Assembly (NCBI GenBank): GCA_022772525.1
Contig: JALFAD010000014.1
Span: 1 to 34,764 of the forward strand
Direction: 5' to 3'
Origin: Clostridiales bacterium
Lineage (GTDB): Bacteria > Bacillota > Clostridia > Oscillospirales > Oscillospiraceae
DNA length: 34,764 nt
Shown here: one piece after another, positions 6,482 to 14,757 of the stretch
Layout of the letters: the number at the start of each line of letters is the position of its first letter
Numbering within the stretch: position 1 is the first letter of the stretch
The notes under the pieces: model-generated
Told to the model about the DNA's origin: nothing
Seen by the model: only the letters and a program-made list of their open reading frames with translations
Database searches by the model: none
Program-made: the position numbers and the translations under genes

Positions 6482-7729
6482 TCAGGATTTTTTGTCAGCA
6501 GGGGAACCTTCTTTGTTTTCGGCACTGCTCATGTTGAACAGGCGCTTCGTAATGGAGACGTGTCCGGGACGCTTATTGTACACGTCGAAGGCAACTGCTG
6601 CCATCAGAACCAAGCCCTTGATAACCTGGGTCTTGTCGGCACCCACACCCAGCAGCATCAGGCCAGAGTTCAGAACTGCCATCATCATACCGCCGACCAT
6701 GGTAGCCATAATGGTACCCACACCGCCGGATACGGCTGCACCGCCAATGTAGACAGATGCAATGGCATCCATCTCCCAGCTGGTACCATCGGAGGGGCCT
6801 GCCGCAGTGGAGCGTCCCACGAACATGATGCCGGCCAGTGCAGCCAGGAAAGACATATTCAGCATGGTCAGGAAATAGGTCTTCTGCACGTTGACGCCGG
6901 ACAGGGCCGCAGCGTTCTTATTACCGCCCACTGCGTAGATATGGCGCCCAAATCTGGTTTTCTGGGTGATGGTGTGATAGATCATCACCAGAACCACCAG
7001 AATCAGGCCGGGGATTGGGAAGGAGGTACCGGGACGTCCGGTGCCAAACAGCCAGGTCAGATAACCGATTACACCCGTACCCAGTACGATTCGGATTACA
7101 ACAGGCCACAGGGGATCCTTATTTGTATGCAGTTCATTTACACGGGCGTGCTGACGAAGCTGTGCGTAGATGACAAATGCGATGGCGAAGATGCCCAGCA
7201 ACAGCGTGGAGTTGTTCATTCCCGTAAAAGCAGGGCCCCACTCCGGCAGATGACCGGCACCAAACCATTTCAGTTCCGAAGGAGCGGGGACGGAGATAGA
7301 GTGGGAAATCCAGATGACCGCGCCGCGGAAAATCATCATGCTGCCTAGGGTGGTGATAAAACCGGGAATACCCATCTTTGCCACCCAGAAGCCGTTCCAT
7401 GCGCCAACCAGCACACCGATTCCCATGCCCAGCAGCACCGCTGCCCACCAGGGGAAATTCCATTTCTGGAATGCGATGGCCATGACCATTCCGCAGAAAC
7501 CGGCAACGGAACCAACAGATAAGTCGATCTGGCCGATGACGATGACCATCAGCATACCGATGGCCAGAATCAGCACATACGCATTACCAGACAAAAGATT
7601 CTGGAAATTGGAGGGGGTAATCATTTTTCCGCCCGAGGCAATATTGAAGAAAACGATCAGTGCAATCAACGCGATTACCATCGTGTATTTATGCAGGTCG
7701 TCTCCCAACACTTTTTTGATTTTGTTCAT
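6482..7729 (-). CDS. mmsB: Multiple-monosaccharide ABC transporter permease
   Basis: This 415-residue polytopic membrane protein of the BPD_transp_2 (AraH/RbsC/XylH) family has about ten hydrophobic segments. The early QIDLSVGSVAGFCGM segment and the later KTRFGRHIYAVGGN loop are the hallmark motifs of sugar-type permeases that contact the ATPase. The length is longer than RbsC (about 320) and fits the GguB/MmsB subgroup that partners with ChvE. There is an extra hydrophobic and loop region near the middle. It lies 24 bp after the ATPase gene and 61 bp before the receptor gene. The call rests on the motifs and on the gene order, which matches gguA-gguB-chvE systems. Confidence 0.9.
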   Translation of the reverse strand: MNKIKKVLGDDLHKYTMVIALIALIVFFNIASGGKMITPSNFQNLLSGNAYVLILAIGMLMVIVIGQIDLSVGSVAGFCGMVMAIAFQKWNFPWWAAVLLGMGIGVLVGAWNGFWVAKMGIPGFITTLGSMMIFRGAVIWISHSISVPAPSELKWFGAGHLPEWGPAFTGMNNSTLLLGIFAIAFVIYAQLRQHARVNELHTNKDPLWPVVIRIVLGTGVIGYLTWLFGTGRPGTSFPIPGLILVVLVMIYHTITQKTRFGRHIYAVGGNKNAAALSGVNVQKTYFLTMLNMSFLAALAGIMFVGRSTAAGPSDGTSWEMDAIASVYIGGAAVSGGVGTIMATMVGGMMMAVLNSGLMLLGVGADKTQVIKGLVLMAAVAFDVYNKRPGHVSITKRLFNMSSAENKEGSPADKKS

Positions 7730-7753
7730 AAGACGATTCCATCCTTTCCTTCA

Positions 7754-9295
7754 TTATGATTTTGTGTCAGATGTTGTTGTCATCAACCGCATCAACTTTT
7801 CCTGATCTGCGTCCTTGCTGTCTATCACACCCGTGATGCTTCCTTCACAGATGGTATAGATGCGATCCGACATGCCCAGCAGTTCCGGCAGCTCCGAAGA
7901 GACCAGGATCACGGCCTTGCCCTGATCCGCCATCTCATGGATCAGGCGGTAAATCTCGTACTTGGCACCGACATCGATGCCCCGGGTAGGTTCATCAAGA
8001 ATCAGAACCTCCGGCTCCGTAAACATCCACTTACCCAGAACCACTTTCTGCTGGTTGCCGCCGGACAGAGTTGTCACACCGGCATCCACGGAGCTTGTTT
8101 TGACCCGGAGGGCTTTTCTGCTCTGCTCAGCTGCCTGCAGTTCCTTGTCAGAATCCAGAAGTCTGCCTCTTAAGATTGCCTTCAGGTTTGCTGATACAAT
8201 CGTCATCCGGATGCTGTCCAGCAGATTGAGTCCCAAGTTCTTCCGGTCTTCGGGAACATAGGCAATGCCTGCTTCAATGGCAGCGGAAACGGAAGGGAGA
8301 GATAGCTCCTGACCTTTCATTTTCACGGTACCGCCGTGGAAAACGCCGTAATTGTGTCCGAAGATGGAGCGCATCAGTTCAGTCCGTCCTGCGCCCATCA
8401 GGCCGGCAAAACCCACGACCTCGCCGGCACGGACATGGAATTCGGAGTTTTTACAGACCATTCTGCCCGGGACATTGGGATCCTCCACGCACCAGTCGGA
8501 TACCTCAAAGATAATCTCGCCGGGGTGGGACTCATGGGGCGGATAGCGGTTCTCGATAGCGCGGCCTACCATGGAACTGATGATCCGGTCCTCATCCACA
8601 TGGCCTGCTTCCACCGGGTAGGTCTCCACGGTGCGTCCGTCTCGAATGACGGTAACGGCATCCGAGATCGCCGCGATTTCATTGAGCTTGTGGGAGATCA
8701 TGATACAGGTGATGCCCTTACTCTTCAGGCCCCGCATCAGCTCCAGAAGATTGGCAGAATCAGCCTCATTCAGAGCAGAAGTGGGCTCATCCAGGATCAA
8801 CAGCTTGACATTCTTGGACAATGCCTTCGCGATTTCCACCAGCTGCTGCTGGCCCACACCCAGATTTTTGATGAGGGTATTGGGGTTCAGATTCAGACCC
8901 ACACGCTCCATCAACTCCATGGTCCGGTGACGGGCTTCCTCCCAGTCAATAAGGCCGTGCTTTACGATCTCATTGCCCATAAAGATGTTCTCGGTAATGG
9001 AAAGCTCGGGGATCATGGTCAGCTCCTGATGGATGATGACGATTCCGGCGTTTTCCGATTCCTTGATGTTTTTGAACTTGGCTTCTTCTCCCATGTAGAA
9101 AATCTGGCCCTCGTAAGAACCGTATGGGTAGACACCGGACAAGACTTTCATCAGGGTGGATTTTCCCGCGCCATTTTCGCCGCAGATAGAATGGATCTCA
9201 CCCCGCCGTACTTCCAGCGTTACGCCGTCCAGTGCGCGAACGCCCGGAAACTCCTTGACGATTTCCCGCATTTGGAGAATGATAGAATCTTCCAT
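7754..9295 (-). CDS. mmsA: Multiple-monosaccharide ABC transporter, double ATPase subunit
   Basis: This is a 513-residue fused double ABC ATPase of the sugar-import class (RbsA/AraG/GguA type). Domain 1 has P-loop GENGAGKST (39-47), an unusual signature LGVGQQQ (145-151), Walker B LLILDEP (165-171) and the switch histidine in ISHKL. Domain 2 has a degenerate P-loop GLMGAGRTE (about 298-306, lysine replaced), canonical signature LSGGNQQ (410-416) and Walker B LILDEP (431-436). One working and one degenerate P-loop is usual in this family. The start is the ATG at 9295, after AAAGGAGG; the TTG at 9301 lies inside the spacer and is rejected. It energises import with the permease and ChvE-like receptor encoded next. 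Confidence 0.92.
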   Translation of the reverse strand: MEDSIILQMREIVKEFPGVRALDGVTLEVRRGEIHSICGENGAGKSTLMKVLSGVYPYGSYEGQIFYMGEEAKFKNIKESENAGIVIIHQELTMIPELSITENIFMGNEIVKHGLIDWEEARHRTMELMERVGLNLNPNTLIKNLGVGQQQLVEIAKALSKNVKLLILDEPTSALNEADSANLLELMRGLKSKGITCIMISHKLNEIAAISDAVTVIRDGRTVETYPVEAGHVDEDRIISSMVGRAIENRYPPHESHPGEIIFEVSDWCVEDPNVPGRMVCKNSEFHVRAGEVVGFAGLMGAGRTELMRSIFGHNYGVFHGGTVKMKGQELSLPSVSAAIEAGIAYVPEDRKNLGLNLLDSIRMTIVSANLKAILRGRLLDSDKELQAAEQSRKALRVKTSSVDAGVTTLSGGNQQKVVLGKWMFTEPEVLILDEPTRGIDVGAKYEIYRLIHEMADQGKAVILVSSELPELLGMSDRIYTICEGSITGVIDSKDADQEKLMRLMTTTSDTKS

Positions 9296-9337
9296 ATGCA
9301 ACCTCCTTTAATTCCTCTAGTCCAGGGAGAAATGTGC

Positions 9338-10180
9338 TCATCGCGCTTTTGCTGACTTTCTGCCAGTGCCCGGGGCTTTCAGGCGCAGGCCATTCAGCGC
9401 GATGTAGACACCCTCCTCGTCATTGGAAGCCGTCACATAATCTGCCGCTTCCTTTACCTGTCTTGGGGCATTTCCCATAGCGATCCCCAGTCCGCAGTAT
9501 TGGAGCATATCGATATCCACATCGTTGTCACCGAATGCCACTGCCTCCTCCGCACCCAAACCGTAGTGTGCCAGCAGCACCTGCACCGCGTTGTGCTTGG
9601 TGCTTTCCGGGGAGAGAATCTCCAGATAGGTGGCTTTCGAGCGCAGGGCCATCAGCTGGGGGAAATACCGTGGAATCTCATTCTGCAAAGCACGTATTTG
9701 TGTCGCGTCACCGATACACAGCAGCTTGTGGATGTGGGGCGCGGCAGCTGCGGCCTTCTCCAGAGAGCTTTTCAGCGGGGTACACTGGGAAATATCCGCC
9801 TCCTGCTGAATCAATGGGTGCTGGGGATCTTCTGCCAGCCAGACATCGTACAGATAGGCGCTTACCACCAACTCCGGAAACCGTTCTGAGACAAACCGCT
9901 GGAACTCCATCGCCAGTTGGGTGTTGATTCCCACATCCCGCAGTATGGCACTGTTTTCGTCGTAAACCAGTCCGCCGTTGTAGCAGGCCACCGGGCTGTG
10001 CAGGCCTACCTGTTTGGCTATCAGATTCACACCGCCGGGTGAGCGTGCCGAGCACAGGATGATGGGGACATTTCGCCTGTGCAGATATTGCAGACGATTG
10101 AGGGTGCAGGGCATAATCTGATGCCGGGAGTCCAGCAGGGTTCCATCAATGTCCAGGAAAACGATAGAATAGGTACGCAT
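9338..10180 (-). CDS. Cof-type HAD-IIB phosphatase
   Basis: This 280-residue protein is of the haloacid dehalogenase superfamily, subclass IIB. Motif I is DIDGTLLD with the nucleophile D10 and acid/base D12. Motif II is the LCSAR segment, and motif IV is GDNDVDIDML followed by GNAPRQVKEAADYVT, all standard for Cof/YidA-like sugar-phosphate phosphatases. It is the first gene of the leftward operon with the monosaccharide transporter, with 42 bp between it and the ATPase start. It could dephosphorylate a sugar phosphate that builds up on uptake, but the substrate range of this family is broad and cannot be told from sequence. The C-terminus is unusually basic (GRKSAKAR). Confidence 0.88.
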   Translation of the reverse strand: MRTYSIVFLDIDGTLLDSRHQIMPCTLNRLQYLHRRNVPIILCSARSPGGVNLIAKQVGLHSPVACYNGGLVYDENSAILRDVGINTQLAMEFQRFVSERFPELVVSAYLYDVWLAEDPQHPLIQQEADISQCTPLKSSLEKAAAAAPHIHKLLCIGDATQIRALQNEIPRYFPQLMALRSKATYLEILSPESTKHNAVQVLLAHYGLGAEEAVAFGDNDVDIDMLQYCGLGIAMGNAPRQVKEAADYVTASNDEEGVYIALNGLRLKAPGTGRKSAKAR

Positions 10181-10253
10181 CCGATTGCACCGCCCCCCTT
10201 CTATTCGCTCTGTCGCTTAACAAATATCTGTCTATATGATACAAAAAATGCAG

Positions 10254-10259
10254 ATTATA
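10254..10259 (-). promoter_or_regulatory. Probable -10 box for the HAD/transporter operon
   Basis: TATAAT reads leftward about 74 bases before the HAD start. The position 17 bp upstream reads AACTTA, a poor -35, so the promoter may depend on an activator such as the nearby response regulator. Two copies of TTTGTCAT (about 10270-10277 and 10293-10300) lie upstream. Confidence 0.4.
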
Positions 10260-10311
10260 TACAGTGCCGTTTGTCATAAGTTACAGATTACATTTGTCAT
10301 GTTTTTTCCGA

Positions 10312-10341
10312 TTTTCCAAATTGTCTATCGAATTTGGAAAA
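10312..10341. promoter_or_regulatory. Palindromic site upstream of the transporter operon
   Basis: TTTTCCAAATT (10312-10322) and its exact complement AATTTGGAAAA (10331-10341) flank 8 bases. It lies upstream of the probable promoter of the HAD/transporter operon, with no T-run placed to make it a terminator. It is a good candidate operator for a dimeric regulator. Which one is unknown. Confidence 0.5.
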
Positions 10342-10367
10342 ACCAACTCCTGTTTTTTATGCAAAAC

Positions 10368-10414
10368 GCAGAGCAAGGGCCTGCCTGGATTTTTCAGGCA
10401 GGCCCTTGCTCTGC
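10368..10414 (-). terminator. Terminator of the ROK/three-component operon
   Basis: A 20-bp stem (10368-10387 with 10395-10414) around a 7-base loop lies just after the stop of the solute-binding lipoprotein gene. Read leftward it is followed by GTTTTGC, a weak U-tract. It separates this operon from the transporter operon. Confidence 0.75.
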
Positions 10415-10422
10415 AAAAAACG

Positions 10423-11715
10423 CTATGATTTGTTCAGAAAAATGTTGATGTCACTCTGGGCAATGAGCATCCCACTCTGTCCAAGCTGATTGCTTTCTGC
10501 CTCCTGTATCGCGCTCTCCACCATAATCATCGCCTGGCTGTACGCATCGAATCTGGGTGCAACCACGGCGTTGCTCATAATACGGTGAATCATCTCAGGG
10601 GAGAAGCCACTGGCTTCTGGGATGTCATGGTGAATCTGGAGCAGCAGCTCGGGATCCTCCGCAACAGCGGGGAGTGGAGAAATGCCATGAGAATGGGTGT
10701 AAAGCTCCCGCTGCACATTCTCGTCTATGGACAATAGTTTACATAATTCCCAGGCAAGTTCCTCGTGGCGGGTGCGGGAACTGATGCCCAGCATCATGGT
10801 GTGAAGCTCAGAAATATTGGAGCCGGAAGGGCCCGCGGGCATACTGACACAGTCCCACTGAAAAGCAGAGTATTTCTTTACCCGCCAGGGATAGGGCTGA
10901 TAGGCCCGGTATTCCGAGTAAAGGAGGGGCCGGAAGGCTACCCGTCCCAAATCGAAGTCCCGAACGGAAACACTGTAGCCACCGTTCAGTTCCCCCAGCC
11001 GCTTTGTAAATTGAATGGCCTGCTGGACAGTATCCTCAGCCAGATAGCAGCTTCGCCCGTCTTCAGAAAACAATGATGCACCGTTGGAATACATGGCATC
11101 CAGCCAGGAGTAGCCATATACGCCGTACTGGCACTGATCCACATTGGTGATCTGCTGGCAGATGCTGTAAAAATCGTCCCAGGTCCAATCATTGTCCGGC
11201 ATATCAATACCGTTGGCTTCCAGCAGCGTCTTATTTACGAACATGATGGTGGGAACGCTCTCGTGGGGCAGGGCGTACTGGCGGCCTTCGGACTGCCCTG
11301 AGCGCAGACAGGGCTCATAATAGGCAGATGTGTCAAACGCCGGATCGCCGACAATCCGTTCATCCAATTGCGCCAGTGCCCCGGAAGATACCAGAAGATC
11401 AAAATCCTCCGGGAGCACAAAGTACAAATCCGGTTCTGTCCCCTTCAGAATTTGCCCCGACAGCCACTCGCTGTAATCGTCTGCGGGAATGCCGCTGACA
11501 TACTCCACTTTCACACCGGGATGTGACTGCTCAAATAAGGTGATGACATCGTCCAGAATTTGATAGCAATTTCCATTGGGTGTATTCCAGTAGCTTCCCG
11601 AATACACGCCGATGGTGAGTACGGTTTCCTGATTGCCAACGCACCCCGTCAGGCAAAGGCACAGCATCAGGATCAGCAGTGCCGCTGCATATCGTTTTAG
11701 AAACCGTTTTTTCAT
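10423..11715 (-). CDS. Orphan family-1 extracellular solute-binding lipoprotein
   Basis: This is a 430-residue lipoprotein with signal peptide and lipobox LTGC (cysteine 25). The mature part has the family-1 (MalE/YtcQ-like) binding-protein pattern: an early VLTIGVYSG strand, a TLFEQSHPGVKVEY helix-strand, LYFVLPEDFDLL, and a DWTWDDFYSICQQIT aromatic segment lining the sugar site. No family-1 permease genes are in the neighbourhood, and the start ATG overlaps the response-regulator stop by 4 bp. It is therefore translated with a signalling operon, not a transport operon. It may act as an accessory sugar sensor or lend its ligand to permeases encoded elsewhere. The fold call is firm; the role is inferred. 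Confidence 0.85.
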   Translation of the reverse strand: MKKRFLKRYAAALLILMLCLCLTGCVGNQETVLTIGVYSGSYWNTPNGNCYQILDDVITLFEQSHPGVKVEYVSGIPADDYSEWLSGQILKGTEPDLYFVLPEDFDLLVSSGALAQLDERIVGDPAFDTSAYYEPCLRSGQSEGRQYALPHESVPTIMFVNKTLLEANGIDMPDNDWTWDDFYSICQQITNVDQCQYGVYGYSWLDAMYSNGASLFSEDGRSCYLAEDTVQQAIQFTKRLGELNGGYSVSVRDFDLGRVAFRPLLYSEYRAYQPYPWRVKKYSAFQWDCVSMPAGPSGSNISELHTMMLGISSRTRHEELAWELCKLLSIDENVQRELYTHSHGISPLPAVAEDPELLLQIHHDIPEASGFSPEMIHRIMSNAVVAPRFDAYSQAMIMVESAIQEAESNQLGQSGMLIAQSDINIFLNKS

Positions 11716-12377
11716 AGCGGTCGATTCACCGCCCCGGTTTGTACGGCCCAGATTGCCAGCTGTGTACGATCCCGCAGACCCAGCTTGAACAGGATGTTGC
11801 TGATGGAGTTGCGAACTGTCCCTTCGGATAGGGAAAGCTCCTGGGCAATCTCTTTATTGGACATTCCGCTCCCCACGGTCTGGATGATCTGCCATTCGCT
11901 CCTGCTGATATCCTTGACGGCTTCTTTGTCCACCTGGAGCCGGGAGGAGCCTTTTGCCATGTGGGAAAACTGCTGGATCACCTTTGTGGCTACTGTGGGC
12001 GTGATAATCGCGCCGTCCTCATAGGCGATTCGGATGCTCTCAGACAATTTGGCAATGCTGCTTCCTTTCAGAAGGTAACCGCTTGCTCCATTTTTCAGCG
12101 CCCCGAATATGTATTCGTCATCATCAAAGGTGGTAAGGACAATGATCTTCACATCCGGCCACCGCTTTTTGAACAGTCTGGTTCCCTCCACGCCGTCCAT
12201 GCCGGGCATACGGATATCCATCAGAACCACATCCGGGCGTTCCTGCTCCGCGCTTTTCAGCGCTTGGGATACACCGGATACTGCGTCGGTCACCCGGATA
12301 TTTTCGCTGACACTCAGAACTACCTTTAAGCTCTCGCGAAATAACTCTTGATCGTCTACAATCAAAACCTTAATCAC
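11712..12377 (-). CDS. NarL/LuxR-type response regulator
   Basis: The 221-residue regulator has a receiver domain (1-120) with acidic pair D8-D9, phospho-acceptor D54 in VVLMDIRMPGMDG, a TTFDDDEY switch segment and K in YLLKGSS. A LuxR-type helix-turn-helix follows (about 155-215, with SNKEIAQELSLSEGTVRNSI). It starts with GTG (12377), preceded by GGGGGAG, three bases after the stop of the histidine kinase gene. The kinase is of the matching HisKA_3 class, so they form a cognate pair. A likely target is one of the sugar promoters of this locus, such as that of the transporter operon, whose -35 is poor. Confidence 0.92.
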   Translation of the reverse strand: MIKVLIVDDQELFRESLKVVLSVSENIRVTDAVSGVSQALKSAEQERPDVVLMDIRMPGMDGVEGTRLFKKRWPDVKIIVLTTFDDDEYIFGALKNGASGYLLKGSSIAKLSESIRIAYEDGAIITPTVATKVIQQFSHMAKGSSRLQVDKEAVKDISRSEWQIIQTVGSGMSNKEIAQELSLSEGTVRNSISNILFKLGLRDRTQLAIWAVQTGAVNRPL

Positions 12378-12380
12378 AGA

Positions 12381-13706
12381 TTACTCCCCCTTTTTGTTTC
12401 TGATGGGCAAGCCCACAGTAATGAAAAAGCCTGTGTATCCGTCTTGTGCATCCGAATCCAGATTCCCATAGGACAGGGTGCCGCCCAGCATATTCAGTCG
12501 TTCCCGCATGTGGCGCAGTCCAAAGCCTTCCTCCAGCTTTGCGCAGCCGGTGCCGTTGTCCCGGATGCTGACAGTGACCAAATCCCCGGTTCTCGTGACC
12601 CGGACGGAAATGCGGTCAGCCCTGCCATGACGGACGGCGTTCGTCAGTCCCTCCTGCACAACCCGATACAGCGCGTCCTCTTCGTCCGAATCCAGATTCA
12701 GCTTTCCTGCCTCCTGATCATAGGCAATTTGTGCGGATGTAGTGAGGCGAAAATTCCCGATCATCCCCTCCAGCGCCTCCGCGAGAGAGGAACGCTCCAA
12801 CGCGTCAGGCCTCAGTGCTTTGATGGAGCGGCGCACATCCGTCAGTCCGTCACGGGCGGACTGGGCGACAACCTGTATCCGTTTCCTGGATTCCTCCGGG
12901 GCAACATCCATTAGAGCCAGTCCCGCGTCTGCCCCCATGATGATGCCGGTAAGGGTATGTCCCAGGGTATCGTGAATCTCCCGGGCCAGCCGGTTTCGTT
13001 CCCGCATCTGCGTCATGCGCTCCATGTTTACAGCATAATCCCGAAGCTGGTCGTTGGCCTGATTCAGCTGTTCATTCAGCTTGCGAATGCGGGCGTTTTC
13101 TTCTTTCTGGCTGGTAAACAGCAAAATCATATACAGAACAAACAGGATAATGTTCAGACAGACCATCAGACTTTCCAAGCCGGTAAAGCAGCTCTGGATC
13201 ATCGGGTTATAGTATCCGAGGTAGGCGTCAAAGGCGATGCTCTTTGTGAACTGTTCCACGATCTCATAGCGGCCAAAGGCAAACATCAGGCTGAGTATGA
13301 CGATAAAACACAGCCGCATCCGATTGCTGCGCATATAGTGAACCAGGTCAGCAAGTACAAGCAGGGCCACACCGCTGTAATAGAAATTCAAAGAGACAAT
13401 AATTCCAGCGCACAGGGCGATTTCTGCAGCGCAGACAAAAACCCGCAAGGGAAAATACTCTATAGGACGGAAAATCTTGAAAAAACTCACCCCGAACAGC
13501 ACAGCATACAAGCCGAGGGATTGAACCGGCATCTGCCAGGGATAGCGGGGTATTTGCCGCACAGAAGTCAGAAAATCATGTGCACGCAAACTGTCACATA
13601 TCCGAAAAGTGGTGGTCACACAGATCAACGAATAAAAGGAGAGAATCGATAAGTTCAGTGCGAACATCGCCACAGCAAGGTTTGTCAGATTTCGTTCTGT
13701 TTTCAT
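12381..13706 (-). CDS. Sensor histidine kinase (HisKA_3 / NarL class)
   Basis: This 441-residue membrane kinase has about six hydrophobic segments in the first 200 residues and no sizeable extracellular sensor domain. A coiled linker follows (about 200-235), then the dimerisation box with phospho-acceptor H245 in REIHDTLGHTL. The HATPase_c domain has N box EGLTNAVRHGRA and G boxes DNGTG and GFGLRHMRERL. The start is the ATG at 13706, which shares a base with the stop of the preceding gene (TAATG); the upstream GTG is less likely. With no sensor domain of its own, the kinase probably reads the ligand state of the membrane-anchored binding protein encoded directly upstream, as in XylFII-LytS of Clostridium. 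Confidence 0.92.
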   Translation of the reverse strand: MKTERNLTNLAVAMFALNLSILSFYSLICVTTTFRICDSLRAHDFLTSVRQIPRYPWQMPVQSLGLYAVLFGVSFFKIFRPIEYFPLRVFVCAAEIALCAGIIVSLNFYYSGVALLVLADLVHYMRSNRMRLCFIVILSLMFAFGRYEIVEQFTKSIAFDAYLGYYNPMIQSCFTGLESLMVCLNIILFVLYMILLFTSQKEENARIRKLNEQLNQANDQLRDYAVNMERMTQMRERNRLAREIHDTLGHTLTGIIMGADAGLALMDVAPEESRKRIQVVAQSARDGLTDVRRSIKALRPDALERSSLAEALEGMIGNFRLTTSAQIAYDQEAGKLNLDSDEEDALYRVVQEGLTNAVRHGRADRISVRVTRTGDLVTVSIRDNGTGCAKLEEGFGLRHMRERLNMLGGTLSYGNLDSDAQDGYTGFFITVGLPIRNKKGE

Positions 13707-14683
13707 TACTGCCACCCATCTATCCCATATTGATCCACATTTTCTTCTGTCAACAGCTCTACCGGGACGATGATCTCACTGCGTTCGCAGCCGCCGGCTA
13801 TGGCGGCATACGCCTGATTCACCGCTTCCTCGGCAATCCGGGAGGGGAACTGGGCACAGGTTGCCGTGAGGAAGCCGCTGCTGACCATAGCCTTTCCTTC
13901 CGGGGAGCCATCCACACTGTACACCAAAAACCGCTCCGACAGGCCTGCTCCCTGAATCGCCGCCAGTCCGCCGAAGACGCTGGGGTCATTCAGTGCCATC
14001 AGGACATCGGCATCCGGATACTGCCGCAGAAGCTGCTCCATCACCGGCATGGCGTTTTCGATTTGCCCATCCGATTCGCCGGAACCCAGAATGACAAAGC
14101 CCTCATGCCCTGCAATGGTGTCCTTGAAGCCTTGAATGCGATCCGCGCCGGAGCGGGCTGAGATGTGTTCCAGCAGGAGAATGTTGGCACGATCCCGGAC
14201 AGACAGCAGGTGCTGGGCGCACAGCACCCCCGCCTGATAGTTATCCGATAACACCGAGCAGGCTGCCAGCTCTGAGTCCTGTATCGGGGCATCCACCACG
14301 ATAACCGGCACCCCCGCAGCGGCAGCAATCTGGACGCCGTCTTTTGAGGTATCCCATTCCACCGGCGTCATGAAAATGGCACAGACACCCGCATCCACCA
14401 ATTCCTGAATCTCCTGGTTTTGCCGCTGCTGATCCATAGCGGCATCCCGGGTGAGCAGTACATCCCCACGAATCTCGAGAAACGCCCGGATCTGTGTGTC
14501 CAGCGTCTGGAAGTATGGATTGTTCATCGTCATATAGGTTGCGCCAAACACCCGCTGATTCCCCGTCCGGCTGGCAGATAAATCACTGGGGCTCCAGAAC
14601 AACAGGTAAATTGTGATCAGCAGCGGGACGGCAGCCATGACAATGGTTGCTATGGAGGCGAATCTTCTGCGAATGTGATTCAT
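13706..14683 (-). CDS. Membrane-anchored sugar-binding protein of a three-component sensor
   Basis: This 325-residue type I periplasmic binding protein (Peripl_BP_4) has a single N-terminal hydrophobic helix (about 11-29) and no lipobox, so it is anchored by that helix and not as a lipoprotein. The binding-fold landmarks are YMTMNNPYFQTL, QNQEIQELVDAGVCAIFM, VIVVDAPI and VLMALNDPSV. It is the first gene after the ROK repressor, and its stop overlaps the kinase start. Binding proteins fixed to the membrane next to a kinase without an outer domain act as ligand sensors in Clostridia (XylFII-LytS type). The ligand is probably a monosaccharide, given the fold and locus. Confidence 0.85.
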   Translation of the reverse strand: MNHIRRRFASIATIVMAAVPLLITIYLLFWSPSDLSASRTGNQRVFGATYMTMNNPYFQTLDTQIRAFLEIRGDVLLTRDAAMDQQRQNQEIQELVDAGVCAIFMTPVEWDTSKDGVQIAAAAGVPVIVVDAPIQDSELAACSVLSDNYQAGVLCAQHLLSVRDRANILLLEHISARSGADRIQGFKDTIAGHEGFVILGSGESDGQIENAMPVMEQLLRQYPDADVLMALNDPSVFGGLAAIQGAGLSERFLVYSVDGSPEGKAMVSSGFLTATCAQFPSRIAEEAVNQAYAAIAGGCERSEIIVPVELLTEENVDQYGIDGWQ

Positions 14684-14757
14684 GCCAGTTTCCCCCTTCT
14701 TTTATGCTTGCGTTGTTTTTCTGTTCTTTTGTCAAAGGCATCCAGGCCGTCCCGAAG

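Noticed and set aside
4927..6537. A 536-codon open frame on the + strand.
   Set aside because: It is antisense to the ChvE-like gene, which has a clear signal peptide and family motifs. The + frame is low-complexity, has no ribosome binding site, and begins inside the hairpin array.
14684..14757. A TTGACA in the gap between the ROK and anchored binding protein genes (about 14721-14726, leftward).
   Set aside because: No acceptable -10 box lies 16-18 bp away, so I treat the five genes as one unit from the promoter at 15905-15933.
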